DNA from: Eustoma russellianum
Taxonomy: Eukaryota; Streptophyta; Magnoliopsida; Gentianales; Gentianaceae
NCBI GenBank assembly: GCA_036186865.1
Contig: AP025066.1
Span: 16,526,516 to 16,590,515 of the forward strand
Length of the DNA: 64,000 bases
Reading direction: 5' to 3'
Below are positions 22,600-33,505 of the stretch, piece by piece. Positions within the stretch are counted from its first letter, which is position 1; the number at the start of each line of letters is the position of its first letter. The position numbers and the translations under genes are program-made. The notes beneath the pieces were generated by a model. The model did no database searches and was not told the origin of the DNA. It was given only the letters and a program-made list of their open reading frames with translations.

Positions 22600-24975
22600 T
22601 AAAAATTTAATTGCGGCGAATCCGTAATTCGTTTTCCAGAAATTCCAACTCGCCCAAGTCATAAACATGTGGAACTAGTATCCTACCGAAATTTAGCCCA
22701 TTTGCATATCTCTAAGTCCCTTTTCTGAGGCCTGGAAAATCGTTACTAATTCCAGGTTGGCTCCAGTAATTTCAGTTGAGCAGTTTTACCAAATAATTCA
22801 TTAAAAATTAACCATAGCTCATTTTACCAAACTTCCAGCTGGAATCTCTACTACCCTCATGAGGCTAGGTTTTTGCCAAAAATCAGATTTATTGAAGGTC
22901 CACAAGGTCCTCTTTTAATTCATTGAAGTCAGTGTTCAATTCTGCTCAGCGCCAGAATTTTCTACTGTAGCAGTTTTACTGCGTAATTTCTTAAAAATAA
23001 TCCTTAGTCTATTTTAACCAAATTCCAACTCATACATGTTATAAAAATGTAAGAATAGAATCCATTGAGCAGTGTTTCAATATAAAGAAAAAGATGGGAA
23101 AAAGGACTTTTTAAGAAAACAAATAATCAATTGTTTTTTTTTGTCCTTTTCTTAAGGGGATGGGGATTTAGGTGTATAAACGATCTCAGTTCGAATTGGA
23201 TATTTTTTATCGAATCGAACATGCTGTAACATAAAGTATGTTGAGATTATTGTCATAAAATGCTTAAACTTGACTTGAATCTATTATAACGATCTTTGAG
23301 TTCGACTAGAATATACTCGACTATTTTTGAACATTTAAACAATAATTACACGATCGATCGCAAGCTACTCATTTGTTCATGTCCATTTGTTTGCTCTAGC
23401 ACATGCAAACTTTTCCTCAATATATGCAATTAAAATGCTTATTGTCAAATGTTTGATGAGAAGTCACATCACTTTTCGAGTTTGACTCGGTGTATTTAAC
23501 AAGCCGCATGAGATCGGCTTCATCTTCAATCTGAACGAGTTATTTCACAATCGATCAAGATAAAATTCAAAAAATAGAATACTGTAGGAACAATATTGAA
23601 TTATCTTTAAAAATTTTAGAGTTAACCGAAGTTGCACTGATGAACTAAAAATATATGGCCAAATCCCCTCTAAAGTATTTATAGAGGCGTTTTCTACCCC
23701 CTAAACAAAATTAAATCAAGAAGAATAAATAAAATACTCTTTCTTCACATTTTTTATTTACCCCTATGGTTTTATGTTGTTTTATTTTTTTATGGGGTTA
23801 TTTATCTATTTTTTCGTTTTTTTTGATTCTCTAAATCTCTCACAGAGTATTTGGATAGAAGTTTCCAGGACATAATTAATCAATAAATATGAAAAATTAA
23901 TTTGGACTATAGTTAACAATCCACTGCTTATGTTAGAAATAAAAGAATACAATATATTATTTTTATTCACAAAACCTTATCATACCTATCTAATGACTAT
24001 CCAGTCAAAAATTAAGATCTGAATTCGATATCCTGATTTTATTTCATTATTTTTGTTTTGAAAGTAACTTTTGATGTAAAATAAAATAGAACTTTATACC
24101 CCTATGCTCTAATTATGTCATTTATCCTTAAATAAAATAGAATCCATTTGCATGTCCCTAAGATTCATTTTGAGTCCATTAACTCGTTACTTAATTTCTG
24201 CTCTGTTCCAGTACTTCCCATTGAGCAGTGTTACCAATTAAATCATTAAAATTAATCCACAACTTGTTTTACAATGATTCCAGCTGGAGTACTCACTGCA
24301 CACTTGGTATTGTTATCATGCCAAAAATCAGCTTTATTGAACCACTACAAGGTCCTTTTTCGAGTCAATCAAAAAGAGATACAGTTCTGCTCAGTTCCAG
24401 GCTTTTCAGTCTGAGCAGCTTTACCAAATATTTTATTAAAAATATTCCACAACTCCTTTTACCAAAATTCAAACTTTCACATTTTCTATACACACAAGGC
24501 TATCCCCACACCGAAAATCAGCTTTATTGAACGTCTACAAGATCTCTTTTTAAGCCATTTAATTCGCTACTCCATTCTGTCATGTTCCAGACTTTATAGC
24601 CTCAGCAGTCTCACCAATTATTTTATTAAAAATTAACCATAACTTATTTTACTAAAATTCCAACTCTCAACTCTGCTATACACATGGGGCTAGCTCTGTG
24701 CCAAAAACCAGGTTTATTGAAGGTCTAAAAGGTCTGGTTTTAAGCCGTTGAAATTAGTGCTCCATTCTGCCCAGCTCCAGAACTTCCAACTGGAGCAGTT
24801 CTACTAAATATTTTATTAAAAATAATCTGTAATTTATTTAAACAAAATTCCAACTCTCACTTGTGCTACACTCATAAGGCTAACTTGGTACCAAAAATTA
24901 GCTTCATTGAAGGTCTGTAAGGTCAGTTCTTAGGCCGTTGAAGATGGCATCCCATTCTGCCTAGCTCCAATAGTT
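22600..24975. repeat. about 185-bp degenerate tandem units in LTR B, right copy
   Basis: The same module series as at 14990-16475, interrupted after the third unit by the unrelated insertion at 23064-24145. Confidence 0.75.
23064..24145. other. 1.08-kb insertion of unknown origin in LTR B
   Basis: AT-rich sequence absent from the left LTR. It is bracketed by the 10-bp direct repeat AATAGAATCC (23054-23063 and 24136-24145). The left end begins attgagcagtgttt, a motif copied from the LTR's own repeats, and about 16 LTR bases are missing at the right junction. No terminal inverted repeats or coding are visible. Repair with captured filler DNA or a small unknown element are both possible. Confidence 0.55.
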
Positions 24976-26354
24976 TGATATTTTGTCATTGGTTCAAATC
25001 AAAGGTCCACCATTCATCTTGTTCTTATGAGATATATTATTGATTACCACTTACACCTTAAATCATCTCAAAACAGCCTTGTAACTAAATGCATGTAATA
25101 AAATATTCCATCTTTGAGAGAATAAGCCACATGCAATGCATTGTTCTTAAGAAATCTATAAGATATAATCTCAAACTTAGGATATTCAATTAAAGATTAA
25201 ATCTTAAGAACCTCTAGTCATTCAAGTCACTAACTCTTCAAGTAAATCATGAGAGATCATTGTATACTTGCCTCTTCAAGCTAAAGCTCTAGTCTTTGCT
25301 TGGTTATGGAGTGAGTTGAGTTGGAATCCTTCTCCTCCTTCACCCTTGAGCACACAGTTGGGATGATGAAGAAAAGGAGAATGTTAGTTGTTATTTCCAT
25401 GATGAAAATGAGGCTATTTTGAGTTTAGGTTTTCTTACCAACTTGAATCTTGAATGGAGGTTGAGATGAATTCTCCCCCACAAAGAAGCTAATCACTCTT
25501 GGTAGTTTTGAAAATCCTCACCTAGTGACCATTTTGGAGGTCATGAAAAAGGGAGTATCAATGTGAGTTTCATTCTTTGAAATGTAGAACTCACTTAGAA
25601 GATTCAACATTCAACTTACCTAGATGAGTTCTTGGAGCTTGAAGATGAAGCTTGAATTGATTTCTTGGCTCCAAGGGGGTATGGCCGAAATGTTTCCTTG
25701 ATGATGGAGGGGTGGAAATCTTGCTAAGTGTAGGCTAGGTCTTTGCTTGAGAGAAGATTCAAGATGGAAGGGATTGAGGTTTGTCTTGCAAAATTTAAAA
25801 ACTAGGGTTGATAAGGGGGAGGGGCAGATTTTTGTAAGGTTAAGGAGGGAGGGGAAAACACAAGACAAGGAGTCTTGGTCTTTGGTGTTTGACTAGCTTT
25901 TGTCCCTTATCTTGCATGCTTGGTATTATTTTATCCATTTCCTTTGCATGCTTGTATTGCATGCTTTCATTTTTTTTTATCAGTTCTTTCTTGCATGCAT
26001 GTCTTCTTTTCTTTTATTTTACTAGTTTATTCTTTGCATGTTTGTTGATTTTGGTATTTAATATTATTTGGTTAATTTAGGTTAATTTGTGGAGGGTTCT
26101 AGATCCCTTGAGAGGGTCTTGACCGAATTTTAGGGGTTCTTGGGGCAATTTTAAATTTTTTTTTGTATTTTGCTTTAATTCATGTGTTATATTGTTTGCT
26201 TTATTTTATTGCATTCCAAGATTAGCATATGTATGTATATATAATAGGATGTACAATGTGCATGTCACCTAAAACATATATTAGTGTACATGTATCCACA
26301 TATACACATGTATACACGCCTATATGTACTTTATACACATATACATATGTATCT

Positions 26355-26355
<1 letters not shown>

Positions 26356-26418
<63 letters not shown>
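26356..26418. repeat. expanded (TA)n(TG)n microsatellite in LTR B
   Basis: About 13 TA and 18 TG units. The matching site in the left LTR (17860-17880) has about 6 TA and 4 TG, so the tract changed length after the insertion. Confidence 0.95.
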
Positions 26419-26421
<3 letters not shown>

Positions 26422-26764
26422 TGTTCATGACAATATATACATGCGCCCATATGTGTTTATGTTGTATATATATATACATATATTTTCCTATATACACGCA
26501 TATAGGTACATATACATTTCCTACGCATATATCCTATACACGCACATACCTATATATATTGGTATGTATTGTTCATATAACTATATTCTTCATGTATCAC
26601 TTTTCTTGGAATCCCCTTATTTTATTATTTAGTATCATCTTCGAAGTACTTAAGCAAAAGAGGGTTAAGCTAGCTTAAGTAACACGCGCTTAAAGAAATT
26701 ATCGCTTTCATTCCGTCACTTGTTCATAGTTTCAAGTACATGGTTGTTGGGGTACAACATGGCC

Positions 26765-27891
26765 TCTGGTGTAGCCGGCCCGTTAAGGGCTGCCCTGCCG
26801 CCTGGCCTGGCCCTTTACCTTTTTTTTATTATATAACATCAGATGCTGCCAGGAGGCGCGTGCATCTCACGCGCGTGCGTGACGGCCACGCGCGGTCGTT
26901 TTCGGCGGCACGTGAGGCGCACCTCCGACCCCCGGCGTCTGTTTTTCGTCCCCGATCTACATTTCCACCTAGTTCCAGTCTATGGGAACCTATTCTAAGG
27001 TCAAAAAAAATGGAAAATCTCTAAACATGCAAAGGTTTTACTATTTTGATTATCAAATTTTTCCCTAAAATCAAAATGTTTTACTATTTTGATAATCAAA
27101 TTTTTCTCTAAAATCAAAAATACAAACCACGCAAAACCACAGTCATCAAATGCATTCGACAGAAATCAACCACATTCCACAGTAATCAAAACTCATGCTT
27201 TTCACAGATTAAGCAACATAGTATAGATTTCAACAATTTAAAAAAAAAAACCAAAACACGTAATATATCACCAAAGCATGCTTGAATTTGTACCAATTGG
27301 AGGGGGAAAAGGGCACCTACCTCGATTGCAGACAATTTGCACAGTATACGGACTTGCACGTAGATTGAGACACCCGGTTTCCCCTTTCCTTCTCTTCTTC
27401 TTCTCTCCTTTTCCTCTTCCTTCTCTTTCTCTCTCTTTCCCCCTTTCTGTTGCCGCTCCAACTTCCTCAGCGTCTCCCCTACTTATTATTTTTTTTCTTT
27501 CTCTTTTGGTTCTCTTTCAGCCGAAACCCCCCTGGCCATTTACTTTTGATTGCCGAAATTGGGGGAGGCAGTTTCTCCCCCATTTCACGTCCTTTTATTA
27601 TTTTTTTATTTTTTTTATTTTTTTTTCATTTATTTTATCCTTATCCATAGTACTTTTTTTTCCGATTTTCTATATATTTTATTTATGGTCATTATTTTCT
27701 TTTGTTTATCCATCCATCTTTATCCCTTATATATATATATATATATTTAATACTCTATTTAGATTATAAATCGCTTGAGCATATACAACTTGCTACGATT
27801 AATTTAATTTTGAGGGGTCGATACCCTCCACCGCTACTCTAGTTTTAAATTATTGCATAATGGCTAACTCGAAAATTTTCGGGGTATAACA
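26765..27891 (-). repeat. LTR of element A, right copy, second part
   Basis: The continuation of 11909-13364 after element B. It matches 7134-8288 and ends GGGGTATAACA, followed by the TSD CTAGA. Confidence 0.9.
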
Positions 27892-27896
27892 CTAGA

Positions 27897-28600
27897 GATG
27901 GCGGCCGACTTGGAAATTTGAGAGATACTTTAAAACACCAACAACACTAAGATATGGTACTTCAGGACCTAATAATTCTTCGTTATCTTCTGGTGGTCGA
28001 AATGAATCTTTCGATTGTACCACACTAGGACTACTCAAGGCTCGATCTGTAGGTTGAGAGAACATTTGATCTTCTCAGAGTTTTTCATCTCAAACTCTGT
28101 TATGATACAACAAGAGGTTTTAGTGAGCTCTTTAGGAGTTCCAACCAGATTTAAATTATCGACATGTACATCCTGCCAGATTGCTTTAATCTATACAATG
28201 ATTTATATAATTTGATTTAGTATAGTTCATTCTTCTTTTGATTACATGCTGCAGGCAATCTAAATCCTTCTGGGATTTTATATCATCGTTTTATAATTCA
28301 TATGAGTAAGCGGTAACTTCATTCATTAACCGCATATCAAGGTTTAAGTGACTACTAGGCTGATTGAATATTGTAATGTTATGGCATCAATTATCGGGGA
28401 ATATGTTTCATCATAGTCAAGCCTAGTTCTTTGTGAAAAATCCATTTATATCCAATATGTTTGATCCCTTCAGGGGTTTGACTGCAGGTCAAATAATTTG
28501 CGAATGCGACTTTCCCTTCAGGGGTTTTAGACTACGGGTCCAAATGCTTTGCGACTTTCCCTTCAGGGGTTTGGATTGCATAATTTTGACCAATGATTTA
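27897..28600 (-). pseudogene. copia E reverse transcriptase remnant
   Basis: Minus-strand pieces in order: GYKWIF, then a stretch matching the copia DYDETYSPVMDAIT motif (28380-28430, frameshifted), then IPEGFRLPAACNQKKNELY (28210-28270), SLYRLKQSGRMY (28170-28210), then VDNLNLVGTPKELTK where VDDLN would be normal, and FEMK (28060-28100). RPPEDNEELLGPEVPYLSVV (in the other frame) and GVLKYLSNFQ follow (27900-27990). The second catalytic Asp of VDD is Asn in my reading. Multiple stops make it non-functional. The fragment ends within a few bases of element A. Confidence 0.75.
28466..28580. repeat. 45-48-bp triplication inside copia E pol
   Basis: The block cccttcaggggttt occurs at 28466, 28514 and 28559 with similar flanks. 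On the coding strand it encodes TPEGKVA-like peptides before TPEGIKHIGYKWIF, where other copia elements have a single QTPEGIKPVGYKW. It is a local triplication of the start of the RT domain. Confidence 0.8.
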
Positions 28601-28779
28601 TGTGCCGACACTTTTCAGTTAACATTGGTTCAGGATCCTGATTCATAACTTCACATGCAATCCTTCAATCAAAACATGATCAATATTGATCATTTGTCTA
28701 TCCTAATTTTCTCTTATAATTCAAAGAGATTTTTTCAAGATTGTGTTCACTTGCTTCTTCGGGAGCAACTTGTTTATTG

Positions 28780-29620
28780 ATTTTTAGACTGATCGGTACT
28801 TATTTCTATAGCGCTTTCAAGTTGTGAACATCTAATCTCTTGTTGAGTATTCTCTTCTGGAGTATTGTTTGTATCATTCTCGTTCGAGGGCTTTTATCTT
28901 TTATTCCAACTGGACGTCCATGTTTTAGACTTGTTTTTGGTATACCATTATCATGTCCTTCAGAGACATCAAGTCGAATCGGTTTGTTATCATTTTACTT
29001 CTTGCTCGCATTGATTTGTTCGTGTGTTAAGGTGGGATAGTGAAGGAACGTTTCATATAATTTCACGTCGTTCTTCAGGAACCAACATTTTCTCTCCCTC
29101 TAACGGCAGGAAAACTAACTCACCAAATCAATGTTGATGCATGTATAGTTGCATGTCCCCAAGCTCATGTGGGTAAATTGGTCCTTAAAATCAAACGTCT
29201 AGCAATCAGTTGTAAACGTTTAATAAATGACACTGCTGGGCCATTTTAAGTGTGCATACTTGCAACTGAATGCTCAACGCCAATCTCAAGACATACGATA
29301 ATCATTGAAAGCTTGGGATGTAAATTCACATGTATTATCAATACTTAATAAATTTAATCGGATAATCATATAATTTGAGAAAGAAGCTTGGCAAAAGCTA
29401 CTTGTCTTTTCAAAAGCAAACTCACATTACCAAGCAACACACACAAAATCACGAGATAATGTAATCTTTTCGTTCACGAAAGAGTTTCTAGAATCTTCTG
29501 GTTCTTTAAAGAGTACACATGTGAGTGTTGTACAATTGTACGTATCATTATTCTATCTGGGTAACCAAGTCGATTATGTCATAAGTAACAGTTATTATCG
29601 AACTGCTGGTTCATCACAAT
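28780..29620 (-). pseudogene. copia E integrase and gag-pre-integrase remnants
   Basis: Near 29480-29600 the minus strand reads HNRLGYPDRIMIRTIVQHSH then YSLKNQKILETL, a gag-pre-integrase domain with a stop in place of the Trp of LWH. Near 29100-29170 it reads SWGHATIHASTLIW, similar to the integrase tail AWGHAILHAAALIR. Near 28880-29030 it reads KTSLKHGRPVGIKDKSPRTR, the linker between integrase and RT. The integrase core with its catalytic D-D-E residues is too decayed to read. 29620-30438 holds only faint pol-like sequence. Confidence 0.65.
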
Positions 29621-30438
29621 ATCACATTCGAATGGATGTATAGTCGCATAATACAATCCATGGAGAAAAATTGGGAGTTTTTCTCTAACAAGCTTCTGGC
29701 TTGATTATTGCCTATTAAAAATTTCATATTCCCCTCATTCATAATTCATTATAAACGCTATTAAGACTTATATCTGTGAAACTCAATAGTTTTCTTTCGA
29801 CTTGGTAGGAAATGATGCCATATTAACCAATATATGTGTATCACCCGTTGATAAAATGGTTGCTCTTCTGGAGCCCTCAATCGATGCTATAGTACTCGAA
29901 GTGGTACTAACATTTGCTTTTGCCAATTAGAACTCTTCTGGAGCCCGTTGTGTGCGTCATTCCACTGTCAACTGGACATATATTCAAATCATTCATCTTT
30001 GGTAAAGTTCTAATAGAATGTATATGACTCTTATTGTTTGATTTCAAGTATCAGAAAAGGAAAAGTAAAAGGAAACGCTCTAATTTATTGGAATCATTTA
30101 AAGAAAATAATAATGATCATGCAAAACAAATTTATTTAGAATAACAATAGTGTAAATTCAAACCTAGTTGCATTCTAAGAAAACGAAACTTATTCATAAT
30201 CATTCTGAAAAAACGGAATTTATCTAGATAATCATTCTTGATTTTTTTGTTTTGCAAAATCATCGACACACTGGATCCCTTAACCATCCATATTCGTCCC
30301 CATAAGGTAATCCTCAATATCCAAATCATTGAAATTATCGAAATTCATATTTTTGTCTGCAGTATCGTAGTCAGTGAAATTAACTTGCTTTCCATTGCCT
30401 TCATCCTTCTTGGATGCTTGGTAGAGGTCAACCAGATG

Positions 30439-31268
30439 TCATGGGGTACGGCAAGTACGTGACCAATGCCCTTTTGCACCACAACGATAACAAGCCTCAT
30501 CGTGGTTTTTAACCTGTGTACTTTCTTTTGTATTTTCATCTGACTTTTTCTTATTTTCCCACTTCAGGTGGTATGGTGCAAAGTTTCTACCACGACCACG
30601 ACCTCTATCGCGACTACGACCGCGACAACGACCACTTCCTCGACCACGATTATTATTATGGTGACTTGCATTCGCTTCAGGGAATGATTGTGATCCGGTC
30701 GGGTGAGAGTTATGGTTTTTCATCAATAATTCATTATTTTGTTCAGCAACAAGTAGACATGAAATAAGCTGTGAGTATCTTTCAAACTTTCTTTCTCTAT
30801 ATTGCTGCTGCAGGAGCATATTAGATGCATGGAAAGTCGTGATTGTTTTCTCTAACATATCAGCATCTGTAACTTTGTCTCCACACAACCTTAATTGTGA
30901 GACTATAGAGAATATTGCAGAATTATATTCGTTCACAGACTTAAAATCTTGCAGCCTCAGGTGCAACCAGTCATATCTAGCCGTTGGGAGGATTACACTT
31001 TTCTGATGGTCATACCTTTCTTCCAATTTTTCCATAACTCATATGGATCTTTTACTTCAAGATATTCGGTTTTCAGCCTGTCATGGAGGTGATGGCGAAT
31101 AAATATCATTGCTTTCGCCTTGTCTTGTTCGCTTGCCTTATTTTCTTCTTTTATAGTATGCCCAAGATTCATGGATGTCAAAGGGATCTCGGCATCAAGG
31201 ACCCAAGCCATATAATTTCTTCCAGAAATATCTAGGGCAGCGAATTCCAGTTTTGTGATGTTTGCCAT
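30439..31268 (-). pseudogene. copia E gag with one frameshift
   Basis: Starts MANITKLEFAALDISGRNYM at 31268, continues AKAMIFIRHHLHDRLKTEYL, and shifts frame near 31000-31035, where ELWKNWKKG in one frame overlaps MEKLEERYDHQKSV in the next. It then reads LHLRLQDFKSVNEYNSAIFS, LEKTITTFHASNMLLQQQYR and LISCLLVAEQNNELLMKNHN, an Arg/Gly-rich stretch, and a zinc knuckle CYRCGAKGHWSRTC with all four metal ligands. This is the plant copia gag of about 280 residues. Apart from the frameshift it is the best-kept part of element E. Confidence 0.85.
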
Positions 31269-31794
31269 ATGTCTGAGTAAACATAAATCAAATATACCAG
31301 AAAATGATATATTCACTCAAAACTACTGGTTTGAGTTAAATGTCATATACTTCAGACATAAGATGCTTCATGCATAATAAATAGATCATAATAAAGTCAT
31401 ACTAATAAAACGTAGTAAATAGTAACTGTATATATGACATCAACAAAATGTAATAAATAGAAATTGTATTGACTTTTGGGCCGAAGCCCTATAGATCTCC
31501 GTCTTAGCAAGCCAAATTCGAAAGAATACCCACCAAACATTCTGAATAAATGTCTAATAATATCTTATGAAAAACAAATTTCAGTCACTAAATTGTCTGA
31601 CAGTAATATTTTTAAGGTCCTTCATTTTCATCTTGAGACTCTTAATTTAGTTGATATGTTTTGCCTGTTTTTTTTAATTTCCATTGGGCTGAAGCCCTTT
31701 TTCTGAGACAGCCTGGACGGGATTATACCTGGATCCGAGCCCAAGATGGCAGACTGCTTGGAGCCCAAAAATTAATCTCCAGATTTTAGTCTGG

Positions 31795-31860
31795 AGAGGG
31801 TCTCGATCAAGAGACCTCCAGAAGAGTGGAGAGCGCCAGCTCCACTGGGCAAGCAGGCCA
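31795..31860 (-). repeat. SINE-like Pol III promoter module 1
   Basis: On the minus strand TTGCCCAGTGG (A-box-like) is followed about 35 bases later by GGTCTCTTGATCGAGACCC, close to the tRNA B-box. The arrangement resembles the 5' end of plant tRNA-derived SINEs. No poly-A end or TSD was identified. Confidence 0.45.
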
Positions 31861-31941
31861 TCTGGTCTTTTGAAGAAAGCCATTCATATTTATATTATTT
31901 CCACAAACAATTTCCAGAAAAAGCACCAAAATTTTTGCAAA

Positions 31942-32006
31942 GTCGGGATTCAACCTGAGACCTATCTGTTGCTGGCTGAGACGCTGGCCACCAGGCGAGC
32001 GCCAGT
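31942..32006 (-). repeat. SINE-like Pol III promoter module 2
   Basis: On the minus strand CGCCTGGTGGCCAGCG (A-box-like) is followed by AGGTCTCAGGTTGAATCCCG, a near-consensus B-box. It resembles module 1, about 150 bases away, which suggests two related SINE heads or an old duplication. Confidence 0.5.
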
Positions 32007-32108
32007 TTTTGTCAAAAAAAAGAGAGCCTTTTATTTTATACCGGGAAAACACAGAAGCTTTTCTTAACCAAAATTTGTTTCGGAAAAAACGTTTTTGACT
32101 CCTCAATT

Positions 32109-32391
32109 CATGTTTCCGGCGTGTTAACCATTCATGCTTTGGGCATGATAACAATTAATGGTTTAAACATGTTAAAAATTCATGCTTCGGGCATGATAAA
32201 GCGATTCATACTTCAGGCATGATAACAATTAATGGTTTAGACATGTTAACAATTCATGCTTCGGGCATGATAAAGCGATTCATGCTTCAGGCATGATAAC
32301 AATTAATGATTTAGGCATGTTAATTATTTAGTCATGTCATGCTTCAGACATGATAATTATTAATAACAACGATTTATGCTTCGGACATAAC
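32109..32391 (-). repeat. hairpin array in copia E leader, part 1
   Basis: Repeated 15-base hairpins with a 5-base stem and 5-base loop occur at 32133-32147, 32181-32195, 32207-32221, 32255-32269, 32281-32295, 32338-32352 and 32375-32389, with a wobble-paired one at 32109-32123. The plus-strand type is CATGC-TTCGG-GCATG. The array is cut at 32391 by element C and resumes at 51863. Confidence 0.85.
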
Positions 32392-32989
32392 TATTATATC
32401 CCATTTTTTAAATAAGGGTAAAAAGGTCAATTGGGCCTAATTAATTAGAAAACCTAATTTGATTATCAAATTTTCCCTAAACCCTAATCAAATTTCTATT
32501 TAATACGTGAATACTCCTCTCCTCCCTCACAAAATATACGGCCCCTTTCTCCAGAGAGGGGAAAAGAAGTGATTCTTGCCATCACAACCACAAGGCCGCC
32601 GGTTTTAGGGAAGAGCAGGAGGAGCACCACCAACCGATCAACCCTTCAAACGCGTAGTAAACTGCCTTTAACTGCCAGGTAGGTGCCCCCTTAACATCCG
32701 TTGAATGTAAAAATGGTAGTCTTTAATTCCTCTATGAAAACGAGATCGTGCATTGGTATTTGTGATTGTATAGATGTTTGATTATTAGATTACATGTATA
32801 TGTGATGAATTGTATGTCCGTACATATGATCGTATATGTATATATATGTATGATGCTATTTTCATATGGAAAACTCGAAAAAGATTTGATTTTTGATGTG
32901 CATGTGAATACCGGAATCGTAGGAAGAAGTGTTTGTGACTGCGGCGCGTGGCCGGTTGTGGTGAGCTATGACCACGTGCTGCCGGAAGG

Positions 32990-33185
32990 AGAAACAAGGG
33001 GGAGGGGGCCGGCTGAGAGGCTGGTCAGAGGGAGCATGGTGCGGCTGGTTAGGTGGGGGCGGCTGGGGTAGGGGGCTGGTGAGGAGGGGCGGCTGAAGGG
33101 GGGGTCTGGTTAGGGGGCGGTTGGAGGGGAAAGGTGGCTGGGGGGTGCGTGTTTGGGGAGGGGGAGTGGTGCCGTGAGGGAATGT
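32990..33185 (+). repeat. G-rich tract with G-quadruplex potential in LTR C
   Basis: Dozens of runs of three or more G occur on the element's sense strand, spaced by a few bases. The 3' LTR has the matching tract at 50665-50850. Confidence 0.8.
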
Positions 33186-33415
33186 GCAGGGGGAGGGAAA
33201 TTGGAATTCAGAAGGCAAAGGAGAGATTCAGAGTAGGGGGAAGCGATAATCAGAGAAGGAGATGGGGAAAGGAACTGAGGGCGTGAAAGATAAGGAAAAA
33301 GAAAAAGAAAAAGAAAAGGAAAAAGAAAAGGGAAACGGAAAAGAGAAAGTAAAGTAAAGATTCCGTATGTGAATTCAGTGCATTCATGCATCATGACATT
33401 GCATATATGATATGT

Positions 33416-33505
33416 TCTGTTTTGTTCCGTTCTGTTCTGTTAGGAGATGCGAGACGTAAGTCGCATATCTAATCTGTTCCGTTCCGTTCCGTTCCGTTCT
33501 GTTAG
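33416..33505. repeat. TTCCG/TTCTG pentamer array in LTR C
   Basis: Two runs of gttcc/gttct pentamers flank a 20-base hairpin-forming segment. The matching 3' LTR site near 51095-51180 has fewer pentamers. Confidence 0.8.

Larger units (their letters stand above)
13365..26759 (-). mobile_element. gypsy-like element B with giant LTRs, apparently non-autonomous
   Basis: B is inserted in the right LTR of A with TSD TGGCC (13360-13364 and 26760-26764). On its own strand the LTR starts TGTTGTACCCC and ends GGGGCGCTACA. LTRs are 4.86 kb (left) and 5.77 kb (right, including a 1.08-kb insertion). The internal region is just 2.77 kb and has a PBS and polypurine tract but no recognisable gag or pol. 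This resembles large LTR elements that depend on proteins from relatives. Confidence 0.9.
20995..26759 (-). repeat. LTR of element B, right copy (5' LTR)
   Basis: This matches 13365-18222, with its first bases TATAGCG in place of TGTAGCG (terminal CA mutated to TA on the element strand). It lacks the foldback insertion but carries its own 1.08-kb insertion (23064-24145) and an expanded microsatellite at 26356-26418. Confidence 0.9.
5673..27891 (-). mobile_element. Ty3/gypsy element A, interrupted by element B
   Basis: A is bounded by LTRs starting TGTAGCG and ending TATAACA on the plus strand (on its own strand TGTTATACCCC...GCTACA). The flanking 5-bp TSD is CTAGA at 5668-5672 and 27892-27896. 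The 3' LTR is on the left (5673-8288), the internal region is 8289-11908, and the 5' LTR starts at 11909 and is split by element B. The internal region is only 3.6 kb and has integrase, RT and gag remnants separated by deletions and an AT-rich block, so the element is dead. Confidence 0.9.
31319..32391 (-). other. copia E leader, gag-proximal half
   Basis: The untranslated leader between gag and the primer site, up to the insertion of element C. It contains two tRNA-like promoter modules (31795-31860 and 31942-32006) and the first half of the hairpin array. Short frames seen here have no recognisable domains. Confidence 0.65.

Noticed and set aside
26229..26678. 149-codon Tyr/Ile/Val-rich frame
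   Set aside because: It arises from the (TA)n(TG)n and alternating purine-pyrimidine tract in LTR B; the other LTR has a shorter version of the same frame.
27278..27769. 163-codon frame rich in Phe and Pro
   Set aside because: Pyrimidine-rich LTR A sequence; the matching frame at 7677-7946 in the other LTR differs in length and stops.
32470..32490. CCCTAAACCCTAA resembles the plant telomere repeat
   Set aside because: Less than two full units, and repeated at the same place in the 3' LTR of C (about 50142), so it is ordinary LTR sequence.
33110..33394. 94-118-codon Pro-rich frames on the minus strand
   Set aside because: They are the complement of the G-rich and purine tracts of LTR C and recur in altered form in the other LTR.
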